DNA of 64,000 nt from Azophilus sp965116165 (GCA_965116165.1 OZ220484.1:2418001-2482000); one strand, 5' to 3'. Numbered from the stretch's first letter, positions 54,116 to 63,172 are shown. Notes: generated by a model not told the origin, from the letters alone. Translations and numbers: made by a program.

Positions 54116-55393
54116 TAGATCGAGCAGGCGACCGCTCGCCCCGCGGTTTTCCCGCACCACTTGCCGCGCCCGCTTGCCGGCCATGACCCGGGCGGACTCG
54201 TCCGTAAAACCGGCGATAACCGCATTGGCGAGCTGTTGCGCCGTCTTTGCGCGGGAGAGGCAATCCGCCGCCTCGAACGCCTGGGCCACCTCGTGAAAGT
54301 TCCAGGTGTGCGGGCCCATCACCAGGGGCTGGCCGCAGAGAGCCGCCTCTATGGGATTATGGCCGCCCACGGGCACCAGGCTGCCACCGAGAAACGCAAC
54401 ATCGGAAAGGCCGTAGAGATACTGAAGCTGGCCCAGGGTGTTCCAGACAACCACCGCCGCCGCGGGTTTATCCTGGGTGCCGGCCATCGCTTCGGGCACC
54501 GGCATCCCGACCAGACGTACCGTTAAGCCGCCCCGGCGAGCCACATCGCAAATTTCTCCCGCCCGAGCGGGATGCCGCGGAACCAGCAGCAGGCAGGCCT
54601 CGGGGTATCGATTGCGAATACGGGCGTGGGCCGCCAGCACAATCTCATCCTCACCGCTGTGTGTGCTGCCCGCGATCCAGACCCTCCGTTGCCCGAGGTC
54701 TAAACTCCTGCGCAGCATCGACACCCGCTCGGCGTGGTCTTTCGGCAGCACCGCATCGAATTTGACGCTGCCAAGCACGAGCCCCTTGTTGCCGGACAGG
54801 CCGAGTTTTTCAAAACGCCCGAGGTGGCCGCCGTTCTGGCAGGCAACGATGTCGATCTGTTGCAGCATCCGGCGCGTCAGCCCGCCGAGCCGTTGGTAGC
54901 CCTGTGCGGAACGCTCCGACAGGCGAGCATTGATCAGCACTACCGGCACACCACGGCGATGCGCCTCGCCGATTAGATTCGGCCAGAGTTCCGTTTCCAC
55001 CAGCACCAGCAGTCGGGGCCGCGTTTTGTCGAAAAAAGTTCGCAGGGCGAACGGGAAATCGTAGGGTGCATAGCAGTGGTGGACCGCGCTGCCGAGCCGG
55101 GCCAAAACCTGTGCGGAACCGGTCGGGGTCATGGATGTCACCAGAAAGGGAATGCCGTCGTCACCGGAAAATTCGGACGCCAATTGCGCGATAAGCGGTG
55201 CCGTCGCGATGGTTTCGCCCGCGGAAACCGCATGAAACCAGACAACCCCCGGCGGTATCCGGGCCGGAACTCGACCAATCCGCTCGTCAACCCGTCGGCC
55301 GTACTCCGGTTCGCGCCGCGCCCGCCATTCCAGACGGAACAGTACGGCGGGGAGGCTGAGACAGAGCAGCAGCCGATAGAAAATCCCGATCAT
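54083..55393 (-). CDS. waaA: 3-deoxy-D-manno-octulosonic acid (Kdo) transferase
   Basis: WaaA (KdtA, GT30) adds Kdo from CMP-Kdo to lipid A precursor. The 436-residue protein has an N-terminal membrane anchor (IGIFYRLLLCLSLPAVLFRLE), the catalytic VVWFHAVSAGETIATAPLI, the NLIGEAHRRGVPVVLINARLS block, LVLGSVKFDAVLP and the CMP-Kdo-binding LLVPRHPARAGEI with FLGGSLVPVGGHNPIEAALCGQPLVMGPH. Start ATG 55393 is preferred over TTG 55402. Together with the kdsD-like gene and hldE it marks a lipopolysaccharide-bearing outer membrane. The 3' end overlaps tolC. Confidence 0.95.
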   Translation of the reverse strand: MIGIFYRLLLCLSLPAVLFRLEWRARREPEYGRRVDERIGRVPARIPPGVVWFHAVSAGETIATAPLIAQLASEFSGDDGIPFLVTSMTPTGSAQVLARLGSAVHHCYAPYDFPFALRTFFDKTRPRLLVLVETELWPNLIGEAHRRGVPVVLINARLSERSAQGYQRLGGLTRRMLQQIDIVACQNGGHLGRFEKLGLSGNKGLVLGSVKFDAVLPKDHAERVSMLRRSLDLGQRRVWIAGSTHSGEDEIVLAAHARIRNRYPEACLLLVPRHPARAGEICDVARRGGLTVRLVGMPVPEAMAGTQDKPAAAVVVWNTLGQLQYLYGLSDVAFLGGSLVPVGGHNPIEAALCGQPLVMGPHTWNFHEVAQAFEAADCLSRAKTAQQLANAVIAGFTDESARVMAGKRARQVVRENRGASGRLLDLLGARIGAAVA

Positions 55394-55695
55394 GGGCGGC
55401 AAGCGTAACCGCTTTTGAGTGTTGTGGCAGTTTAAACCTTCGGGGTTTTGGCAGCCCGTGGCAAAAGTCCCGCATCATTCGAATGACGATGCGACGCGGG
55501 ACTTTCCCGACGGGCTAGATTTTGCGTCAACAGGGGAGTTCGGTCGGCCAGGGTCGTGAAAACGCCGGGTGTGCCGAGCGGGAGCGCGCTTGCCGTCCGC
55601 ATGGAGCGGAACATCGGCAATCCGGCCGGGTGGGTGTGTTGGTACAATTCACACAACTTCAACAACGCGCCTCTACAGGCTCCCAACCCATAGAA
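55394..55695. other. Intergenic region with a hairpin
   Basis: AAAGTCCCGC (55464-55473) and its complement GCGGGACTTT (55496-55505) can pair around ATTCGAATGACGATGC, which is shared with repeat F. The remaining sequence shows a weak open frame (55432-55686 minus) without convincing features. Confidence 0.45.
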
Positions 55696-55696
55696 G

Positions 55697-55869
55697 GGTA
55701 ATTATGTGGTTTTCCGCCACTAAAGCCTCAACCTTAGGGAAGGTCTGAACAATTCGATAGAGCAGCATCCAACTACTCGTAAGCTATTGATTTTATTAAA
55801 TCGGATGCCGAGACTACAGGATTAATCAGAGATTCCTTGGTGGTATGTCAGTTCATGTATATAAGTTCC
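55697..55869 (+). mobile_element. Repeat B copy 4, split by repeat A copy 8
   Basis: The left part (55697-55737: GTAATTATGTGGTTTTCCGC and CTAAAGCCTCAAC) and right part (55839-55869: GGTATGTCAG to TATATAAGTTCC) are halves of a B element, with an internal deletion of about 24 bases in the left part. ATAGAAG stands on both sides (within 55689-55696 and 55870-55877), a 7-of-8 match to an 8-bp target duplication. Confidence 0.8.
55738..55836 (+). mobile_element. Repeat A copy 8, inserted in repeat B copy 4
   Basis: The 99-bp element runs GGAAGGTCTGAACAATTC to CAGAGATTCC. Flanks are TTAG (55734-55737) and TTGG (55837-55840). Confidence 0.95.
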
Positions 55870-55879
55870 TATAGAAGCG

Positions 55880-57430
55880 ATGTTCGGCAACAGGATTCAT
55901 ATTGATTCCGTCATCGTCGGCGGCGGCATCACAGGCCTATGGCTGCTGAATGTTTTGCGAGCCCGGGGATACAGCGCGATCCTTTGCGAGGCGGAGAACC
56001 TGGGCGGGGCACAGACCCTAGCGTCCCAGGGGATTATCCACGGCGGCCTCAAATACGCGCTCAAGGGAGCGCCAACCCCGGCCAGTGAGGCGCTGAGCCA
56101 AGCGCCCGGTCGTTGGCGCGCCTGCCTCGCGGGTCGCGGAGAAATCGATCTGGGTGGCCTCGAACCCTCCTCCGACCGCTTGCATCTGTTTGCCGGTGCG
56201 GGCGTTCTGGCGAGGCTATCGGCGTTCCTTGCCGACAAAGCCCTGCGTGGCCGCGTCGAGCGCCTGCGCTGTGGCGACTTTCCCGAAGCGCTGGGAGAGG
56301 CCGCGTTCCAGGGGGCTGTGTATCGGCTTGAGGATTTTGCGCTGGATACAACGGCGCTGATTGCGCATCTTGCCGCCTTGGCTTCCGGTGCCGCCTATCG
56401 TCATACCCTTGTGCCCGAAACCTGCGTCGAGATAGCCCAAGGCAATCGCAATCGCTCCGCGTCGCAGACAAGCCGCGGGGGCACCCTTCCGGCCCGGCGC
56501 GGCAATCGGCTGGGTTTGAGCGATGGTCAATCCAGCCGAGCGGGATGGGCTGGCGGCCGAGCGCGGGCGAACGGTGGCGATGGGGTACGCATTCGACTCG
56601 GCGACCACGAGCTGTTGGCCAATCGGCTGATTCTGGCGGCGGGCGCGGGCAACGAAGCATTGATGAAGGGGTTGGAGATTTCCAACATTCCCATGCAGCG
56701 CCGCCCTTTGCATCAGGTGATTGTGCGCCATCCGGAACTACCGCGCCTGTTTGGCCATTGGCTCGGCGATGGCGGGCGGGCCGAGCCGCGTTTGACCATC
56801 ACCAGTCACCCTCCAAGACACCGGGACGAGCGCAGCGGCACCATCCATAGACCCCGCCGATTGCCGGCAGGGCAACCCGCAACCGATCTGTTGCCGACCA
56901 ACAACGATTCATGCAACGAGCAACAATCGAACACGGGTCGACGGCACCAACGCCATCATCGCCTTGCGCTGCCCCATCCGCAGCAACCGCTTCGACCGCT
57001 ACTGGAAACGCCGGACCTCACAACAATGAACCGATCCACCACAAATCTGATGTACGCCCGCACGGGGCCGCTGCTTTGGTATTTGGGAGGCTATTTGGCA
57101 ACATCCGGCGCGGGGCGGGATACGGCAGCCCAATGCCAATACGCCAGAAAGGAGCTTGAGGCCTGTTTCCCCCGGATCGACTGGCGCCGCGCCGACTTCC
57201 GGACCATCCGCATAGATCGGGCCGAACCCCGGCAACCGGCGGGCCTCCGCCCGGGGTACGCCTTCGTCGGGGCGTCCGGTGACTGCCTCGTTTGCTGGCC
57301 CACCAAACTAACCCTGGTGCCCGACCTTGCAGATCGGGTGCTGAGCCTGTTGCCGCCGCCGCAGTATCCTTCTCCCGGGCCCTTGCATTTACCCGCGGCC
57401 ACCGTCGGCCGCGCTCCCTGGGAACTCTGA
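55880..57430 (+). CDS. FAD-dependent oxidoreductase (DAO type) with two low-complexity insertions
   Basis: The 516-residue protein has the FAD-binding IDSVIVGGGITGLWLLNVLR (GxGxxG at residues 13-19), and a glycine-oxidase-like core (ASQGIIHGGLKYAL, LILAAGAGNEAL, RRPLHQVIVRHPELPRLFG). Residues about 188-233 and 311-389 are long Arg/Gln/Asn-rich stretches. They interrupt conserved blocks (TITSHP before the second and LLWYLGGYLATSG after it), which suggests in-frame insertions. The next gene starts at the last base of its stop (TGATG), so it is coupled to the aldo/keto reductase. Substrate is unknown. AGAAG before the ATG comes from the repeat B flank. Confidence 0.75.
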   Translation: MFGNRIHIDSVIVGGGITGLWLLNVLRARGYSAILCEAENLGGAQTLASQGIIHGGLKYALKGAPTPASEALSQAPGRWRACLAGRGEIDLGGLEPSSDRLHLFAGAGVLARLSAFLADKALRGRVERLRCGDFPEALGEAAFQGAVYRLEDFALDTTALIAHLAALASGAAYRHTLVPETCVEIAQGNRNRSASQTSRGGTLPARRGNRLGLSDGQSSRAGWAGGRARANGGDGVRIRLGDHELLANRLILAAGAGNEALMKGLEISNIPMQRRPLHQVIVRHPELPRLFGHWLGDGGRAEPRLTITSHPPRHRDERSGTIHRPRRLPAGQPATDLLPTNNDSCNEQQSNTGRRHQRHHRLALPHPQQPLRPLLETPDLTTMNRSTTNLMYARTGPLLWYLGGYLATSGAGRDTAAQCQYARKELEACFPRIDWRRADFRTIRIDRAEPRQPAGLRPGYAFVGASGDCLVCWPTKLTLVPDLADRVLSLLPPPQYPSPGPLHLPAATVGRAPWEL

Positions 57431-58191
57431 TGGAATACCGGCAACTTGGCGGCACCGGCATAGATGTGTCGGTGTTGGGCCTCGGCACCGTCAAGCTCGG
57501 CCGTGACTCAGGCGTCGATTATGCGCATTCGTTCCGCCTTCCCAGGCTGCGCGAAGCCAAGCGCCTGATCGACGGGGCTCGGTCGCTCGGCATCAATCTG
57601 ATCGACACGGCCCCCGCCTACGGGACGAGCGAGGCACGATTGGGCGAATTGCTCGCCGGGCAACGGGAGCGCTGGGTGATTGTTACCAAGGTCGGCGAGG
57701 AATTCGACGGTGTGCGATCGATCCATGACTTCAGCCCGGAGCATGCGGCCATGAGTGTGCGCCGGTCGCTCAAACGCCTGGGCACCGATCATCTTGATGT
57801 GGTGCTGATTCACTCGGATGGACGAGACGAACGCATCATCAACGAGTACGGCACTCTGGATTGCCTGCAACGACTCAAGGATCAAGGCAAGGTGCGCGCG
57901 GTCGGCATATCCCATAAGACGCCAAACGGTGCTTTGGCCGCCTTGCGACAGGGTGCGGATGTGATTATGGCGGCGCTTAGCCCGAGGGACACCGACGAAG
58001 CCGAGGCTATAGCGCGGGCAGGCGCACAGGGTTGTGGTGTATTGGTGAAAAAAGCGCTCGCGGGAGGCCGCGAAGCCCCGGTGGCCCTGGGTTTTGCCGC
58101 GCACCACCCCGGCGTATCCAGCGTGGTGGTCGGCACGCTCAATCTCGACCACCTTAGGGAGAACGCGAGTGTGCTGGCCGGTTGCTCCTGA
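57430..58191 (+). CDS. Aldo/keto reductase
   Basis: The 253-residue NADPH-dependent reductase has the barrel start QLGGTGIDVSVLGLGTVKLG, the catalytic DTAPAYGTSEARLGELL (Asp and Tyr), VIVTKVGEEFD (Lys) and HLDVVLIHSDG (His), so all four active-site residues are present. The C-terminal cofactor region is short (LNLDHLRENASVLAGCS), making it smaller than usual family members (about 270-330). It overlaps the FAD oxidoreductase gene by one base, so both probably act in the same redox step or pathway. Confidence 0.9.
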   Translation: MEYRQLGGTGIDVSVLGLGTVKLGRDSGVDYAHSFRLPRLREAKRLIDGARSLGINLIDTAPAYGTSEARLGELLAGQRERWVIVTKVGEEFDGVRSIHDFSPEHAAMSVRRSLKRLGTDHLDVVLIHSDGRDERIINEYGTLDCLQRLKDQGKVRAVGISHKTPNGALAALRQGADVIMAALSPRDTDEAEAIARAGAQGCGVLVKKALAGGREAPVALGFAAHHPGVSSVVVGTLNLDHLRENASVLAGCS

Positions 58192-58345
58192 AGTCGCTCA
58201 TCACCACGGTGCAGCAACGCCGGCAACACCTTCGAGTCATGCACATTGGCCGGGGTGGAACCACCGAGTGAATCAGCTTGGTGCGACTGTCCACCCCGAT
58301 ATGCGCCTTTTATGCCGAAATACCACTGTTTTCCTTGAAGAACCC
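58188..58345 (-). pseudogene. IS5-type transposase internal remnant
   Basis: On the minus strand GKQWYFGIK is followed, after one extra base, by AHIGVDSRTKLIHSVV and then by PANVHDSKVLPALLH in the original frame. This is the DDE-core segment of IS5-family transposases (NQWYFGMKAHIGVD...ANVHD). At least two frameshifts show that it is dead. It lies between the aldo/keto reductase gene and repeat A9. The rest of the 496-bp gap (58346-58530) shows nothing recognisable. Confidence 0.75.
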
Positions 58346-58530
58346 GCATTTCACACACTCAAACGCAGCGACTGGTCAGAAGACAGCATCCGTACGCCGC
58401 CTATCCGGTAAGCGGCCACTCTCGTGTCGTGAGGGCTGTGCGTGTTGCGCACCACGGACAAGATGAGCCTATATGAGACTTGTAATGTTTCCCGGAACTT
58501 CGGAACTTTCAACTACCCACCATGGCTTGG

Positions 58531-58624
58531 GGAAACTCTGATCAATTCGATAGAGCAGCATTGATCTACTCGTAAGCTATTGATTTTATTAAATCGGATG
58601 CCGCTGCTATAGGATTGAGGTTGC
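58531..58624 (+). mobile_element. Repeat A copy 9
   Basis: GGAAACTCTGATCAATTC to GAGGTTGC, with the usual CTACTCGTAAGCTATTG centre and a small deletion near the right end. Flanks are TTGG and TTAG. Confidence 0.85.
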
Positions 58625-58687
58625 TTAGTATGAAAGACTGTCTTGAGGGACTTGGGAAAATCCATTCAACTCAAATCTTGCCGGGAG

Positions 58688-59182
58688 ATGGCCGTGGCGA
58701 ATATCAGTGATCTCATATGGATTACAGGAACAACCTACTACTCCAGAATACTACGCGGCGGCGACAGCGGCGAACAGATCAGGGGCTATGACTACCATTG
58801 GTACCTGGTGTTCGCCGGTGGCGGCGACGATGTCATCTTTTGCGACGGAGGCAATGACACGATCTACGGCCAGGGCGGCCATGACGATCTGGTGGGCCGC
58901 GAGGGCCACGACACTCTGGCCGGCGGCAAGGACAACGACTGGCTGTATGGCGGCGAGGGCGCGGACACCTTTGTGTTCGCGGCGGGGGACGGCTCCGCCC
59001 ATGTCGCCGATTTCGAGGCGGGCGAGACCATCCGGATTTCCGGGGTGCCCGGCGGGTTCGCGGGGTTGGTCATCGAGCAGGTCGGGGACAATGCCGTCAT
59101 CCGCTATGGCGACGGCGACAAGATCACCCTGCGGGGCGTATCGGCGGATTCCCTGGGCGCGGACGACTTCCTGCTCGCCTGA
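58688..59182 (+). CDS. Small RTX (calcium-binding repeat) protein
   Basis: The 164-residue protein has about five RTX nonapeptide-type repeats: AGGGDDVIF, DGGNDTIYG, QGGHDDLVG, EGHDTLAGG, KDNDWLYGG and GEGADTFVF (about residues 40-105). A C-terminal domain resembling the serralysin or M10-type secretion end follows (HVADFEAGETIRISG, ITLRGVSADSLGADDFLLA). Such proteins bind calcium in the repeats after type I secretion. It lacks any enzymatic domain at the N-terminus, so it may be a truncated member or a small matrix protein. GGGAG precedes ATG 58688. No HlyB/HlyD genes are nearby; TolC is 4.6 kb upstream. Confidence 0.85.
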   Translation: MAVANISDLIWITGTTYYSRILRGGDSGEQIRGYDYHWYLVFAGGGDDVIFCDGGNDTIYGQGGHDDLVGREGHDTLAGGKDNDWLYGGEGADTFVFAAGDGSAHVADFEAGETIRISGVPGGFAGLVIEQVGDNAVIRYGDGDKITLRGVSADSLGADDFLLA

Positions 59183-59248
59183 GCCACGGCGGTGCCGGAC
59201 ACTGATGGCCGCGAAGGACATTGGTTGACGAAACCAACAGCCGCGGCA

Positions 59249-60676
59249 CTATTCGGCTTCGCGCAGACGCTCGAGAATTGCCGTGGTTGAACAGTCTTCA
59301 ACATAGCCAAGCACCCGCACGGAACCGCCGTAGGAGCGCACAATGTCGGCGCCGACGACCTCACTGGGCTTGTAATCGCCGCCCTTCACCAAGATATCCG
59401 GCCGCAGTAGTTTGAGTAGCGCCTCGGGCGTGTCTTCTTGGAAGCCGACAACCCAGTCCACGGATTCCAGGCCGGCAAGTACGCGGAGCCTGCGATTCAA
59501 GCTGTTGAGCGGACGACCCTTTCCCTTGAGTCGGGTCACCGACGCATCATCATTCACCGCGACAATCAGGCGGTCGCCCAGGGCGCGGGCCTCTCGCAAG
59601 TAGTGAACATGGCCGGTGTGCAGGATGTCGAAACAACCGTTGGTAAATACCAGTTTCTCGCCGGCGGCCGAGGTGGCCTGTGCGGCGTTCACCAACTGCT
59701 CCCGGGAGAGAATGCCGCGGTCGCCGGAACCACCGGGGTTTGCGGCCAGGGCGAGTTCCGGGCCGCCGATGGCCGCCGTTCCGGCTTTCGTGACGGCTAT
59801 CGATGCGGCGATGTTGGCCAGTCGGGCACCGTCCAGACCGCGCCAGCCGAGCGCTTGCGTAATGCCGAGAACCGCGGCCGCCGTGTCGCCCGCACCGGTG
59901 ACATCGAAGACCTCCACGGGGCGTGCCGGCAGGTGGTGGTAGCTTTCTTTCGTTGCGATACCCATACCGTCGGCGCCCAAAGTCACCACCAGTGTGTCGA
60001 TTGACAGTTTCTTGCACAGTGCCATCGCTCGTGCGGCGAGTTCCGTTTCGTTGCGCCAGTTGCCCGTGGCGGCGGTGAATTCAGGACGATTTGGCTTGAG
60101 CACGGTGGTGCCGGCATAAGCTTGAAAGGGCTTTGCCTTGGGGTCGACCACGACGGGCACCTTGGCGCACCGCGCCGCGTCGATTATCCGCGCCGGGCTC
60201 TGAACAGCGCCCTTGTCGTAGTCGGCAACGATCAGCACATCGGCATCTTTTAGTTTCTCCGCCACCTTGGCCGCCAAGATATCCGCCAGGGCCTGCGGCG
60301 CGGGCTTTTCGAAATCGGTGCGCAGCAGTTGTTGTCCGCGGCTCACAACCCGGAGCTTGAGGGTGGTTGCGGCATGGTCGCCGGTGACGAGTTCGTGGCG
60401 GATGCCCGATGCGTCGAGCTTATTCTTCAAGGCATGGCCCGCCGCATCGTCCCCGACAGACCCCAACAGCGTACAGGCGGCACCCAGGCTTACGACATTC
60501 AAGGCGACATTGGCGGCGCCGCCCGGATTGTCTTCGGTGCGCTCCACATCGACGACGGGTACGGGTGCCTCCGCTGAAATCCGACGCACGGTTCCGTGCC
60601 AATAGCGGTCGAGCATAACGTCGCCGACGACAAGCACATGCACATCTTGCAGGGAGGGGAGTTGCAGGTGTGTCAC
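59249..60676 (-). CDS. hldE: Bifunctional heptose 7-phosphate kinase / heptose 1-phosphate adenylyltransferase
   Basis: HldE catalyses two steps toward ADP-heptose for the lipopolysaccharide inner core. Residues 1-315 are a PfkB-type kinase: VVGDVMLDRYWHG, NPGGAANVALNV, VVDPKAK and the anion-hole FDVTGAGDTAAAVLG with the catalytic Asp. Residues about 335-475 are a nucleotidyltransferase with VFTNGCFDILHTGHVHYL and VNDDASVTRLKGKGRP. Length 475 is exactly that of E. coli HldE. No strong ribosome-binding site is visible; the 320-bp gap upstream contains repeat A10 and otherwise nothing recognisable. Confidence 0.95.
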   Translation of the reverse strand: MTHLQLPSLQDVHVLVVGDVMLDRYWHGTVRRISAEAPVPVVDVERTEDNPGGAANVALNVVSLGAACTLLGSVGDDAAGHALKNKLDASGIRHELVTGDHAATTLKLRVVSRGQQLLRTDFEKPAPQALADILAAKVAEKLKDADVLIVADYDKGAVQSPARIIDAARCAKVPVVVDPKAKPFQAYAGTTVLKPNRPEFTAATGNWRNETELAARAMALCKKLSIDTLVVTLGADGMGIATKESYHHLPARPVEVFDVTGAGDTAAAVLGITQALGWRGLDGARLANIAASIAVTKAGTAAIGGPELALAANPGGSGDRGILSREQLVNAAQATSAAGEKLVFTNGCFDILHTGHVHYLREARALGDRLIVAVNDDASVTRLKGKGRPLNSLNRRLRVLAGLESVDWVVGFQEDTPEALLKLLRPDILVKGGDYKPSEVVGADIVRSYGGSVRVLGYVEDCSTTAILERLREAE

Positions 60677-60803
60677 CCTGGGTGGTCCATGTTGGCTAAT
60701 AGTGTCGCCGCAATGGGGGGCTAAAGGAATACCCCGACTGGTGCGCCATCCATCTTCGTCACCCGGTATCCCAAGTAGGGAGGGGTCGCGGCCCTATGTC
60801 TAG

Positions 60804-60902
60804 GGAATCCCTGATTCATCCTGTAGTCGCGGCATCCGAGTTGATCAAATCAATAGTTTACGAGTAGCTCAATGCTGCTCTATCGAATTGTTCAGGCCTT
60901 CC
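60804..60902 (-). mobile_element. Repeat A copy 10
   Basis: GGAATCCCTGATTCATCC to TTCAGGCCTTCC. CTAG precedes it (60800-60803); the right flank CCGA no longer matches. Confidence 0.85.
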
Positions 60903-60997
60903 CCGACATATGGCCCGCCCGCCGTTGACGGAGATGCTTCCCAACTCTTCTGCCGACTTGTAGGATTACATCTTAATCCACCGTGCGAGATTGACCC

Positions 60998-63112
60998 GTG
61001 AAAACGGCCCTCTGGGGCCTTGCCGCCCTCGCCCTATTCAATAGCGCACAGGCGGCAACGAACCCCTGCGCTGCTGTGTACTGCATCGACGCCACGGTGG
61101 TTGGCGTAACGGATGGCGATACGCTGACGGTGGTCGAGGACTTTGCGGGTGATCGTCGTCGGATACGCGTTCGACTGGCACAGATCGATGCGCCGGAGAG
61201 GGGGCAACCTTGGAGCGCAAATGCGAGGCAGGCGCTGGCCACCAAGGTGTTTCAACAGCCTGTCCAGATCGTCCCCGACGGCAATGATCGCTACGGGCGT
61301 CTGTTGGCGCGCGTTTTCATTGGGGAGCGGGACATCAATCGGGAACTCGTCCAGGAGGGCCACGCTTGGGTGTATAGGGCCTATGCCTCGGATGTTTCGC
61401 TGGTTGAAGACGAGCGAACTGCCAAGGAGCGCTTGGCGGGTCTTTGGTCGCTGCCCGACACGGAGCCTGTGGCGCCCTGGATATGGCGACGCGGCGAAGA
61501 CGGCATTGATCTGCTTCTACAAAACCCGCTTGCCCACGATGCGCCCGCCGACCGCTGCTCCCCGCCCGCCTGCACTCGTCTGGCGCAGTGGCTTGACAGT
61601 GCCCGGGAAAGCATAGACTTCGCCATATACGGTGCTCGCAATCAGTCTCGAATCCTGGCGGCGCTGATCGATGCGAAGCGGCGCGGTGTGCGGCTGCGTG
61701 GCTTTGTGGATCGGTCGTTCGACGGCACGAACTATTACTCATCGACGGACGAGTGGGTGCGTAGGCTTGGCGGCATTGCCGACGACCGGGCAAGGGAGCG
61801 GCGCGCCGAGGTCAACGGCCTTGCGCCACGCTGTCGTCGCCCGGCGGGTTTTGCCGGCCCGTTGCAGTGCCTTGCCTACGACTTGGGGGCTTCTTGGTTG
61901 CTCGCCGAACACGCCAGCCGGGAGAACTTCGTCAGTTCCCAGGAGGGCGGTGTTAACAGGATCATGCACAACAAATTTTTCGTGATCGACAACAGGCGCG
62001 TTTGGACAGGCTCCGCGAACATCTCCGATTCCGGCACCGGGGGGTACAACGCGAATGCGGTATTGGCTGTGGAGTCAAAGGATTTGGCGGGGTTTTACAC
62101 GGCCGAGTTCGAACGTTTGCTGGCCCGTGGCGCACGGCGCACCAAAATACGGGGCAGCCGAGGACAGGCAAGGTCGCAGCCGCGGGAGACGGAACTCCTG
62201 CGGATGGGCGATGCGCGCCTGAGTGTTCTATTTTCCCCGCAAGATGAGCCGATGGAAAACGGTGTGCGGCCGTTGCTCGCCTCGGCGCGCGAGCGCATCG
62301 ACATGGCGATTTTCTTTCTTACGCACAAGCGCGTGGTTGCGGACTTGATCGCGGCGCACCGGCGTGGTGTCAAGCTGCGGGTAATCGTGGATGCCACCTC
62401 GGCGCGCAACGGCTACACAAAGCATGAGCTGCTACGCACGGCCGGCGTCCCGACAAAGATCGAAAATTGGGGAGGCAAGATGCATGCCAAGGCAGCGGCC
62501 ATTGATGGCGAGTACCTGATATTGGGTTCGATGAACTGGACCGCCGCCGGTGAAAGAGACAACGACGAGAACACCCTGTTGATTCACTCGCCGCGTTTGG
62601 CCACCCAATTCGATGCTTGGTTCGATGACCTGTGGGAGAGTGTTCCCGACGCTTGGCTTGCGCAAAACGCCAGGCCGGATCCCGAATCGCGGGATTCGGG
62701 CAGCGCCTGTTTTGACGGCGTGGACAACGATTTTGACGAGCTGGCGGATGATGCCGACCCCGGCTGTGGCCGGTTGCCGCCATCGACGCCGGACCTGCCG
62801 CCACACCGCGTCGTGCAGAAAAGCGAACTGAGGTTTCCCCGCGCCCATCGGCTCCACAGCGCCAAAACCGTGTGTTCCCCGGAAAATCCACACCCTCTGT
62901 TGGCGGCGAGCGGCCGTTGCCCGGATGCCGAGCTTGCGGGCTTGGCCGGCGGAGCGTTTCAATGCGGTACGAAGAGGTTTTGCGGGGAGATGGCCTCTTG
63001 CGCCGAGGCGCGCTTTTTCCTGGCGCAATGCGGGCTATCGCGGCTGGACGGCAACAGTGACGGGGTTCCCTGCGAGAAGATTTGTCGTCGCGCCTCCCGG
63101 GTCGAGAATTGA
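60998..63112 (+). CDS. Secreted multi-domain nuclease: SNase, two PLD domains, Excalibur domain
   Basis: The 704-residue protein has a signal peptide (TALWGLAALALFNSAQA). Residues 30-155 are a thermonuclease (SNase) domain with VTDGDTLTVVED, RVRLAQIDAPERGQ and NDRYGRLLARVFI carrying the catalytic Arg/Glu residues. Two phospholipase D-type domains follow. The first has MHNKFFVIDN (His324, Lys326) with WTGSANIS, the second MHAKAAAIDG (His496, Lys498) with LGSMNWT. Together they form one HKD active site. A Ca-binding CFDGVDNDFDELADDADPGC segment precedes the C-terminal Excalibur domain (about 660-697, SRLDGNSDGVPCEKIC). It is probably an extracellular or periplasmic nuclease. The start GTG 60998 gives the signal peptide at the N-terminus. 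Confidence 0.85.
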   Translation: MKTALWGLAALALFNSAQAATNPCAAVYCIDATVVGVTDGDTLTVVEDFAGDRRRIRVRLAQIDAPERGQPWSANARQALATKVFQQPVQIVPDGNDRYGRLLARVFIGERDINRELVQEGHAWVYRAYASDVSLVEDERTAKERLAGLWSLPDTEPVAPWIWRRGEDGIDLLLQNPLAHDAPADRCSPPACTRLAQWLDSARESIDFAIYGARNQSRILAALIDAKRRGVRLRGFVDRSFDGTNYYSSTDEWVRRLGGIADDRARERRAEVNGLAPRCRRPAGFAGPLQCLAYDLGASWLLAEHASRENFVSSQEGGVNRIMHNKFFVIDNRRVWTGSANISDSGTGGYNANAVLAVESKDLAGFYTAEFERLLARGARRTKIRGSRGQARSQPRETELLRMGDARLSVLFSPQDEPMENGVRPLLASARERIDMAIFFLTHKRVVADLIAAHRRGVKLRVIVDATSARNGYTKHELLRTAGVPTKIENWGGKMHAKAAAIDGEYLILGSMNWTAAGERDNDENTLLIHSPRLATQFDAWFDDLWESVPDAWLAQNARPDPESRDSGSACFDGVDNDFDELADDADPGCGRLPPSTPDLPPHRVVQKSELRFPRAHRLHSAKTVCSPENPHPLLAASGRCPDAELAGLAGGAFQCGTKRFCGEMASCAEARFFLAQCGLSRLDGNSDGVPCEKICRRASRVEN

Positions 63113-63172
63113 TCGGCGCACTACCAGCCTGTCGGACTTGGCCACGCCGAATTTCTTAAGATATTGACTTAA

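Noticed and set aside
55432..55686. An 84-codon frame between waaA and the FAD oxidoreductase gene
   Set aside because: It covers a hairpin and repeat F-like sequence, and shows no protein-like features.
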